Shown here piece after piece: positions 55,846 through 64,000 of a DNA stretch of 64,000 bases; position 1 is the first letter of the stretch; each line of letters starts with the position of its first letter. A program made the position numbers and the translations under genes. The stretch is from Stenocarpella maydis. Lineage: Eukaryota; Ascomycota; Sordariomycetes; Diaporthales; Diaporthaceae. The notes below the pieces were generated by a model. It was not told the DNA's origin, ran no database searches, and was given only the letters and a program-made list of their open reading frames with translations. Where the stretch lies: assembly GCA_002270565.1 (NCBI GenBank), contig NQMI01000032.1:249320-313319 (forward strand), given 5' to 3'.

Positions 55846-56986
55846 TTACTGGGCCTTCTTGGCGCGGATGGCGGCCAGCTTCTTCTCCCTGCGGGCCTTG
55901 CTCGCTTCCTCGCCGGCCTCGGTGTCCAGGAAGTAGTCCCACCAGCGGAAGCTGGAGGCGTAGTTGCCAATGAACTTCTCGTGGTGCGTGTCGTGGTGGT
56001 CGGCGCCGGCCCAGATGGGCAGGAAGTGGCGCAGGCTCCAGGGGAAGTCGTAGCCCGAGTGGGCATCGATGGCCTGGAACAGACGCAGGACGATCCACAT
56101 GTACATGGTGAAGAGGTGGAGATCGCCGGTGAGGGAGACCCAGAGGATGGGGGATCCGACGGTTCCCAGGGCGAGGAGCATGACCTCGATGGGGGAGGCG
56201 TACTCGGCGGCGAGGCCGAAGGGGGCCGAGTAGGTGTGGTGCAGCTTGTGGATGTTCTTGTAGAGCGGGCCATAGTGCAGGGCACGGTGGAACCAGTAGT
56301 GCCATGCGTCCTCGAGGACGAAGAAGATGGCTATCTGGTAGGCCATCTTGAAGATGCCGGGGAAGGGCACGCCGTAGTCCATGCCGAAGTAGGTGGCGAT
56401 TGGGTGGAAGAGCCAGATCTGGGGGAGCTCGACAGTGACGTGGGAGAGGAAGACGAGGGCGGCGCAGTCGAATTGCTCCCTCCATGTGGGCAGTTTTTGC
56501 TGTGGGCGCGTGTCAGCCATGTCAGGCCACTTCTCAAGGTAGGGCAGAGCTGCCGCCGGGGGCACACTCACGTTCTGGATCTTGTACTTGTTGAAGGCGG
56601 GGATGGCGTCGATTATGATCCAGGGCAGACAGCGGCCAAAGTAGACGATCTCGTGCATCATGAAGGACATGATGCCAGTGGCGAGGGTGTCGTTCTGTAT
56701 GTACAGATACCACGAGGCCCAGAGGCGCTCTACCACGCTAAGCTGGACATTGATCTTGGAGACCTCCTCGAAGACGGAGAAGTAGTCGACCGGTGATGAC
56801 GAGTTCAACCCACTGGCAACTGTGGAATTGATGGCGGAGAGTGCCGTACTCCTGGGAAAGTCATGGAATGTTAGCAAGTGTGCGCGCCTTTTCTTTTCTT
56901 TTCTTTTCTTTTTTCTTTTCGGGGCGCCAGAGTCAAGGGACACCAAGCGTCTGGGCAACCTCTTGTACGTACACGACGGTCGCCAT
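55846..56986 (-). CDS. ERG25: C-4 methylsterol oxidase
   Basis: Erg25 is the ER diiron oxygenase that starts removal of the C-4 methyl groups in ergosterol synthesis, with Erg26 and Erg27. Three exons (56986-56973, 56851-56572, 56499-55846) give 315 residues. The 14-nt first exon encodes MATV and two bases; the donor GTACGT and acceptor TTCCCAG join GT|G. The body starts STALSAINS and continues with SPVDYFSVFEEVSK. Membrane helices flank three histidine boxes: HRALH (169-173), HKLHH (182-186) and HHDTHH (266-271). Intron 2 (72 nt, GTGAGT ... CCCACAG) has no stop and is in frame, so read-through would insert 24 residues. The C-terminus KAQ is basic and differs from the yeast KKxx retrieval signal in detail. 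Confidence 0.92.
56887..56920 (+). repeat. (TTTTC)n microsatellite in ERG25 intron 1
   Basis: About six TTTTC units on the plus strand lie inside the 121-nt first intron of ERG25, reading as GAAAA units on the coding strand. Confidence 0.85.
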
Positions 56987-58450
56987 GATGAAGGTGTTGT
57001 CCTCAGCGAGAGCCAAGTATGGATGGATTGGGCCAATTCAGGTCGAGGAAGGCCTCTTGGAGGTGTTGGTGGTTTTGTAGGAAGAGGTACGGTTCTGTGT
57101 TGCTATGTCCTCAACAATCCTGAGCTCGTAGAGGCGAGACAGATAACCCAAAAGGTTCTGCCAGGGGCGTTTTATTATCTGCGGCCCCTGCAGAGGACAG
57201 GGGGGGTTGTGCTCGGGAGCATGTCAGCCAATGGTGGCCCACTCAAGCCCAGAATGAGCAGATGGCCCAGAGTGCGATTCCGTCTTCCGGCCCAGCAAGT
57301 GTGAACGCTAGCCCCAGGAACATTCATTCTGCCATCCAGCCAGCGGACCTGCAGATCAGATTTGCAGCGGCAAATGATAAATCCTGTTCTCCAACCAACC
57401 CCCTCCCCCCCCAAAAAGAGGGCTTGTTTCATGCCACCATCTTTCGATGAGCCGCTAAATCGGGGTTCGCGCTGTTAAACAAATACCTTTTAGCTTCCGG
57501 GCGGTGAAGGTTCCGGCTCGACTGAGAGGCCCCCTGCAATCGAATGTTGTTTGTACACTACTCTGACCCGCCAGATTGGATCTTGACAGGTAACAACAAA
57601 CAACCTCGGAGGTTTTCCTCCATGTCCATCTATCCGTAGGCAAGCTGGACTACGCCAGATGGAGACGACGAGGCTCTGCTGGTTTTGGCATTTCTGAGAG
57701 CCGTGCCGGCTTCAGAATACGCCCTCTCCAACCTTGGTTATACTTGATTATATTGGTCAACTCTGAGGGCTTTATTGGGAAGCTGATGACGTCTGGCGTC
57801 CGTCTCTGTCTCTCGTCCCTCACAAGAAAGTTTGCCAGCTGTTAGACCACTGGCCCACATTATACAAAGCCAGACGCACAGAAAAAGCCTAACAAAAACC
57901 TCCTCATTCTATGGATCAGTCCATGGAGGTCCTGGGCACCTACTGTTTTTTCTCTCTCGTTAATGTGATCCTTTCCTTCTTCCTGTTTGTTTAGAGCGAC
58001 GTCAAAGCTCCCAGCTGAGGAAGAAGGAGAAGGAGCCTTTTGCGTACCAGCTGAAGATTGAGTCCAGAACATTAGTGAGAGAGACCCGCCCTGGGCTGAG
58101 GTCCCCGAGGTCCATTTCCTGCTATTCCCACCCGATGAGCAAGGCCAGGGAGGTCAACTGCACAGTGTCTCTGGAGCAGCCCACTTTTTCCTTCTACCGA
58201 TCTTCTATTGCCTCCCTCGGTTTTGTTGTCTTCCGAAGGACTAATCCTGCGTGGCCTATCGCCACCCTCCCTGCCTCTGCGCCTTCTGACACCCAAGCCC
58301 GCCCTATTCCCATCTGCCGTCAGCCTCGCACCCACTCACGGCCACTACAACCCTACACCACACTGCGAAAAGCACGGAGCACAGCACGGAGCACAGCACG
58401 GAGCACGGAGCACTTCCCAGTGATGCCTTTCAGGTACCGTTGAGGTCAAG
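56987..58450. other. Divergent intergenic region between ERG25 and NCA2
   Basis: No gene is seen. The NCA2 leader at the right end carries a 12-base tandem repeat. Confidence 0.45.
58373..58411 (+). repeat. 12-base tandem repeat in NCA2 leader
   Basis: Units of the form CACGGAGCACAG repeat about three times, 40-75 bases before the NCA2 ATG. Confidence 0.8.
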
Positions 58451-60596
58451 ATGTCGATTGTGACCGAGTAAGTCGGACCTACCCCGGGGTCACCTCGCCA
58501 CACCGAGAGCTCCCTCACACCCTGCCTGGGAGCCCCCATGCTGCCTGTCTCTTGCTTGTCTTAAGCCCGCTGGCACCTATATCTGACACCCACACAGCCA
58601 AGTTCGGCGCGTCGACGCCCAGATAGACCGTATCCTTCTGCACCCTCTGGTTGATTCAGAAGAGGCCGTCGAGGAGCAGGATGACGGTAGCACCGAGATC
58701 GGCGCCCGCGGCATAGCCCCGGCCGACCTCTCGTCCCCGAGGGTCAATGATCTGCTGCGCATAGTGAAGCGGCTCTCGACAACATCTGATGCCATACTGC
58801 CTGCTGCAAGCATCACCGGCCTTCTCCGCCAGTCCGGCCTCGCCACCGCCGATGAGCGGCCAGAAGTCCTCGAGGCTAAGAGCCAGTATGAGTACGAGGT
58901 CGAGTGGCTGCTTGTCAGCAAGGCCACCACGCAGACCTATGGCTTGATTCTCAACACCTTCCTGGACCAGATCATCCCCCTCAGCCAAGACATCTGGTAC
59001 TGGGACCAGGTCCTGGGTTCCTACACCTACAGCAGTCTCTACACGGCTCAGACGTCGCCCATGCGCTGGTGGGCATGGGGCAAGGACATCTACCAGGAAA
59101 GCAGGCTACGCTCAACCCTTTTACGACGGACCAGCTTATTCAGCAGATCGCACCAGTCCGGCGGCGACAGTCTGGCGCAGCGATGGGGCCGGTTCTACTC
59201 GATCGTGCGGGAGACGGTGATTGAGCGGTCCCTGAAGGATGTGCAACGCAAAATGTTCTCTACGGTATCTCTGTGCCGATCCGAGGCCAAACACAAGCAG
59301 ATGCAGCTCAAAAGGCTCCGTGAGATGACGGCGACCGGACTGGGTGTCTTGGTAGACGAAGGTCTCAACTTTGAAATCGACGACGATAAGAGCGACGTCC
59401 GAGACCAAAGCGCCGAGCTGAGAGGCGTCGTGGAGAGAAGCGTCGCCCTGATGGACCTGGTACTCCGGGATGCGTCGAATCTGGAACACCGCGTGTCGGA
59501 ATTTGAGGATAAGGTCTTCGCCGGGATCGAGGAGGACCCTGATCTGTCGATCCACTCCGACGAGATAGTCAATAAGCCCGCTATAGTGACGAGGAGGCTG
59601 CTTTCTATCTTGGAGGAGCGCATCCCGGGACACGTGGTCGAGACGAACAAGGTGGTGGCGGCCAACGGCCGCCCCTCAAGACTTGTCAGGTATTGGCTCC
59701 CCCTGGGCCTCCTCTTGGTATCTTCCTCTACGCTGCTTCGTTTATTGGTCAACCACAAGGCCGATATCGTCGACTGGATCCGCGACCTCGGCGTGACCAC
59801 ACGCGACTTTTGGTTCAACTGGGTTGTCGAACCAGTGCGCAAGGTCATTGGCACCATCCGACATGATTCCCAGTCCGAGATCGCCATCATGAGCCGCGAC
59901 AGCTTGAAGGCCGACCGCGAGAGCCTGGAGCGGATGGTGGTTGACTTCGCGACGGACAAGCCCAGCCTCGCAGACTCCTCCTCCCCCCTGAACGAGACCC
60001 AGATTGCCGAGATCCGCGCCAAGGTCAAGGAGGGCGACGTCACCCCCGTGCTCAAGGCCTACGAGCGAGACCTCCGGAAGCCCTTTGCCGGGGCGGTAAA
60101 GGGCGACCTGGTCAGGAGCCTTCTGATCCAGGTGCAGAAGACCAAGGTGGACCTTGAGGTGGCCATCAGCGGGATTGACGCGCTCCTCAGGTCGCAGGAG
60201 CTCGTCTTCGGGTTCGTGAGCCTGACGCCGGGGATCCTCGTCTCCTTCACGGTGCTTTCGTACCTGCGCGGCGTGCTGCTGAGCAACCGCAGGGGCATCC
60301 GCCGGCAGGGGGAGCGGGTGGGCCGGTGCGTGCGGACGCTGCGCAACATCGACCGCATCTTCGCCGAGGCGACGCCCGTCAACGGCATCCTGGGGTACAA
60401 GGACCACGGGTTGTTGGTGACGGAGGTGCACATCCTGCGGAACCTGGTGCGCGTGGGCGGGCTGATGCCGCGCGAGGTGGAGAGCGAGTTCCTCGAGGAC
60501 CTCGAGGACGTGGCCAACGGCAAGGGGATCCAGATCCAGGTCAGGGCGCTGGACAGGATCCGGTGGGCTTATTCCAGGTGGTTGCGTGCCAACTAG
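58451..60596 (+). CDS. NCA2: NCA2-type mitochondrial protein (nuclear control of ATP synthase)
   Basis: Exon 1 (58451-58467, 17 bases) and exon 2 (58598-60596) give 671 residues, starting MSIVTDQVRRVDAQIDR; the intron has a GTAAGT donor, a CTGAC branch and an ACACAG acceptor. Landmarks of the family are WYWDQVLGSYTYSSLYT, IYQESRLRSTLLRRTS, two hydrophobic helices near 370 (WLPLGLLLVSSSTLLRLL) and 541 (FGFVSLTPGILVSFTVL), the WVVEPVRK segment, and a C-terminal part with RTLRNIDRIF and GLLVTEVHILR. In yeast Nca2 is a mitochondrial membrane protein that helps set expression of Atp6/Atp8. The length and all main blocks fit an intact gene. Confidence 0.9.
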
Positions 60597-62155
60597 GCAG
60601 GACTACTACTGATGGCGAAATATTGGGGGGTGGGGGGGTGCACGTGTGTGGGTTGAAGAGGTATGGCTCATAGGAGGGAGGGTAGACATTGGTGAAGAGA
60701 GGATGCATGGTCACAGTACAAAAAAAATCACCATCCTTGAAGCTCATGGCTCCACCACTACGATACTATCAGACTATGGCAGCCACCGAAGGTTTACCTA
60801 CGAGGTATTTACCTCGTTCAAAGGGCCGTTGGTTCCTACGGTGATGTGCTAGCGAAGTGGTTGACTAGTAGACACTGGGATGGATGTGTTTGCCACTCGA
60901 CGGACAGGCATGTGATTTCTACTTTGCCCTCCATCCTCGCCGGTAAAGGAAAAATGATGACTGGGCTCTGAGCTAGCGGTAACGGTTTGCTCAAACCTTG
61001 ACGATCTAGAGCAGAACCTCGTCATGGGAACCAAGCTTGGAAGTGGTCTCGTTGCCCTGGAAGGCCGAAGGCGTGGCGTCAGTGGCTTCATGGTTGGCCT
61101 CGGTCGAGGGGTTACGCCTCCATAGTTTCGGCGGCCACCGACCTCTGGATATTGACATGACGAGGGGTCGGGGAGTATCGGTGGGTCTCGACAGTTGTCC
61201 CGGGAATCTGGGTCTCTGGATACCCTCCATATGATGCTCCTGGGAAGCCCTTGGCATGAAACGATCTGGACCAGAACATGACTGGGCTTGAGGGTATTGT
61301 GTAGGTTTTGGGTTTACCCAGGTATTTATTTTTAGTCCGAGGTACTAACACAGTATTCGGTGGTTACAAGGGGTGGTTATAGGGGGTGGTTGTACACTAG
61401 GTGGTGGTCTGGAGTAGAGTAGAGTGCCACTTTACCCCTGTTCCACAAAATGGAGAAATGGAGAATGCAGCAGAATGGAGTCAAGAGGTCCCAAAAAGGC
61501 CAACACGTAACTCACAGTGACACGGCTCAAGCGCAACCCCCAACGCATCCACCCCGTCTTCGTCTACTCCGAAGCGGCAGGCGCCTTTCCTCCACCACCA
61601 CCACCACCACCAAACCAGACCAGACCAAACCTGGCATCTGCATCAACTGCTCCGTACTCCGTATTCTCATCGACCGCCATCTTTGACGTGTCCGCCCTGG
61701 AAGCTGAGAGGTCCCTTCCAGCCTTCTCTCTTCCTGCACAACATCTGCAAGCCCCTAACCTTGTTACTACTCCTTCCGTCTCTCTCTCTGACACACACAG
61801 AATACACAACATTGTACACAATACGCACTAACACTTACTCACACCTCTCTCTCTCGCTGACGCCGTTTCGGCTGCTAGCGAACCCGACAAGGCAGGGGGA
61901 AAAAAGGGACGCCAAGCCAGACCAGGGGCATCCATCCCACCCCGGGCCTGCCCACTGCTGCTACATAGTAGACTATCCTATTCTGGATCATCCACCATCA
62001 TCATCATCCCTCCTTGCAACAACCGCCAACCCGCCAACCCGCCAACTGTCTAGCCCTCCTATCCGTCCCGCCGCTCACTTCCTCACCCCTCCAACAAACA
62101 GACCGACACTCCCTACAAACACGGCATCCCAAGCGGTGCTCCCACCTCCTCCAAC
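60597..62155. other. Intergenic region and SEC4 leader
   Basis: No gene is seen. The right half is C-rich with CCA/CAC runs near 61591-61615, TCTCTCTC tracts near 61784 and 61845, and a CCGCCAAC repeat, as expected of a promoter with a long leader. Confidence 0.45.
62020..62046 (+). repeat. (CCGCCAAC)n short tandem repeat in SEC4 leader
   Basis: Three units lie in tandem about 110 bases upstream of the SEC4 ATG. Confidence 0.8.
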
Positions 62156-63204
62156 ATGGCCAGCAACAGGAATTATGACTTTTTGGTATGTGCCCCTGGC
62201 TCCTGGCCCGCCGCGGCCCAGAAAGAGCCACGTCCACCTCCCTGTCCCACCCACATGTCACCGAATGCGATAAGCCCAACGGTGACGAGCCGCACTCCTT
62301 CTACCCCTCTGGCAAAGCAACCACCGGGCAGACAGGCAGCCAGGTAGTGGGATGGATATACAGACAACTAGGCTCTCTAGCGAGACGGCCTAGTCTTCCA
62401 ATCGAACACCAACCAAGACCACGATGCCTTAGAAACAACCCGCCCTCGCCGCTTCCAACACCCCCGGCTGACCTTCCACCCTGACAGATCAAGCTGCTGC
62501 TGATTGGTGACTCCGGCGTGGGCAAGTCCTGCTGCCTGCTGCGATTCAGCGAGGACTCGTTCACGCCCTCCTTCATCACCACCATCGGTATCGACTTCAA
62601 GATCAGGACGATCGAGCTTGATGGCAAGCGGGTCAAGCTGCAGATCTGGGACACGGCCGGCCAGGAACGCTTCCGCACCATCACCACCGCCTACTACCGC
62701 GGCGCCATGGGCATCCTGCTGGTCTACGACGTCACAGACGAGAGGTCCTTCAACAGTACGTGCATTTGTCGAGCAGGGGGCGTTGCAGCGGGGTGCACTG
62801 CATTGGAATACGGGGCGGGGGGGGGATACACATGCATGAGAATGCGAGACGGGACGATGCTAACCGTACAACTTCTCCCGCATACAGACATCCGGACCTG
62901 GTTCGCAAACGTGGAGCAGCACGCGACCGAGGGCGTCAACAAAATCCTGATCGGTAACAAGTGCGACTGGGAGGAGAAGCGCGCCGTGTCCACCGAGCAG
63001 GGCCAGGCCCTCGCCGACGAGCTGGGCATCCCCTTCCTCGAGGTCTCGGCCAAGAGCAACATCAACATCGACAAGGCCTTCTACAGCCTCGCCTCCGACA
63101 TCAAGAAGCGCATCATCGACACCTCAAAGAACGACGTCGCCGCGGGCGGCTCCGGCGTCAACGTCGCAGGCAGCTCCGAGAACTCGGGGAGCAAGTGCTG
63201 CTAG
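62156..63204 (+). CDS. SEC4: Rab GTPase of the Sec4/Rab8 class
   Basis: Sec4 directs post-Golgi vesicles to the exocyst at growing tips. Exons 62156-62185, 62488-62755 and 62888-63204 give 204 residues. Motifs: P-loop GDSGVGKS (17-24), switch [11 protein letters not shown] (41-50), switch II WDTAGQE (64-70), NKCD (around 122) and SAK (around 151). The effector region [41 protein letters not shown] belongs to the Sec4/Rab8/Rab10 group. The hypervariable tail is G/S/N-rich and ends in CC for double geranylgeranylation. Exon 1 has 30 bases; intron 1 is 302 nt and intron 2 is 132 nt, both with GT-AG ends and exact frame. Homologues are Aspergillus srgA and Colletotrichum CLPT1. Confidence 0.95.
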
Positions 63205-64000
63205 AGCAGCGCCAGGACCTCGGCCTGGTGGCTTGTGGGGAGCCTGATCGGAAGCGGTGTGGGCTTGAGAGGAACCTGGCATGTTGGTGTGGGGCATCTC
63301 GGTCATTTGCTGGCCAGCATGTGGGGGGAGGGTGAGCGACTCGACAAACAGGATGGCCAGCGGAATGGCCATGTCAAAAGATGCGAGAAATTCGTCCAGG
63401 GCCTGCCTGCGTTGTTAGGTCCAACCAGGCACAGAGGAACCGGAAGGGGTGCAAATCGAGCACGGCATGGAACAATCACGGACGGCCCTTGGAACGGGGT
63501 CAGGAGACAACAGACAAGAGGGCGCCTCTGCGAGCGCTACGAGCGCATCACTCTTGACGAAATGCAGTCGGTGAATGCCCCAGGGCTGCTGGGGCCACAA
63601 TAAGGGGCTCAGGGGTGGGGGGGGGAGCGGCAGAACTCGATGCTGCTTTCTACCTTTAGAGAGAAGAAAGTAGAACAGGAGAGAAAGAGAGAGACGAGGG
63701 AAGAGGAACGAGAGCTATTATGAGAAAGAGTGCCTCTTTCCCCTACTATCTTTGTTCTTTTTTTTTTACCCCATCATCATTTTATTTTCCCGTGGAGGCA
63801 AATGGCAAGTGTCAATACTTGGAAGCAAACGGAGTTAGTGGCTGTATCTGGGTTGCAAATACATTTTGTTTCAAAAAAGAAAAAAAGAAAAAAAGATGAC
63901 AAGTTCTAAAGGGGGCGGACGAGCTGCTTGATGTCGTTTGCCGGGGCGAGTTTGAGGTGATTAATTGTGCGTGATTGTGTACACAGTGATGTTTGGCAAT
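63205..64000. other. Downstream region of SEC4
   Basis: No gene is seen up to the window end. A purine-rich AGAGAAAG tract lies at 63656-63700, a T run at 63760-63770 and an A-rich AAAAAAGAAAAAAAG tract at 63873-63895. Confidence 0.4.

Noticed and set aside
55981..56796. Plus-strand open frame of 271 codons opposite ERG25
   Set aside because: Antisense shadow; ERG25 histidine boxes are on the other strand.

Overview
The window is nuclear DNA from a filamentous ascomycete (Pezizomycotina, most likely a Sordariomycete). Genes carry short introns, usually 48-150 nt, with GTRNGT-like donors and CTRAC-like branch sites close to the acceptor. The products include typical filamentous-fungal families: a kapC-like bZIP factor, a HeLo-like/NACHT NLR, a faeC-type feruloyl esterase, an Ifi-6-16-like membrane protein and NCA2. 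The class is inferred from protein flavour only. I reconstructed exons by joining reading frames at splice consensus sites, and every spliced model listed with exact exon coordinates gives a total length divisible by three.

Layout. Positions 0-8 kb hold housekeeping genes: a large PPR-like mitochondrial protein (+), squalene epoxidase ERG1 (+, with an apparent one-base frameshift) and ALG5 (-). Positions 8-16.5 kb are gene-poor, with a secreted feruloyl esterase (+) and a broken phosphotransferase relic (-). Positions 16.5-23 kb carry the PP4 regulatory subunit PSY2/SMEK (+, six exons, two GC-AG introns), a degenerate minisatellite and a GH13 alpha-glucosidase (+). Positions 24-44 kb look like an accessory compartment: an Ifi-6-16-like protein (+), a relic of an AsaB/GA4-desaturase-like oxygenase (+), a secreted GH1 beta-glucosidase (-), a very AT-rich block at 30.56-30.99 kb, a small secreted cysteine-containing protein (+), a two-exon NLR-like NACHT protein (-), an ochratoxinase-like amidohydrolase (+), an uncharacterised protein (-) and about 5.7 kb with almost no gene. 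Positions 46-64 kb return to housekeeping genes: kapC-like bZIP (+), ARP5 of INO80 (-), a four-helix MARVEL-like membrane protein (+), pterin-4a-carbinolamine dehydratase (+), ERG25-type C-4 sterol methyl oxidase (-), NCA2 (+) and the Rab GTPase SEC4 (+).

Functional links are loose, as expected for fungal chromosomes. ERG1 and ERG25 both act in ergosterol synthesis, ALG5 supplies dolichyl-phosphate-glucose in the ER, and SEC4 drives polarised exocytosis. The feruloyl esterase, GH1 and GH13 enzymes are carbohydrate-active. I see no classical biosynthetic cluster, CRISPR array or intact transposon, and I did not identify a tRNA or rRNA gene by eye. The points most worth checking are the ERG1 frameshift, the two GC-AG introns of PSY2 (one of them stop-free and in frame), the repeat-less NLR, the small secreted protein beside the AT-rich block, and the fungal Ifi-6-16-like gene.
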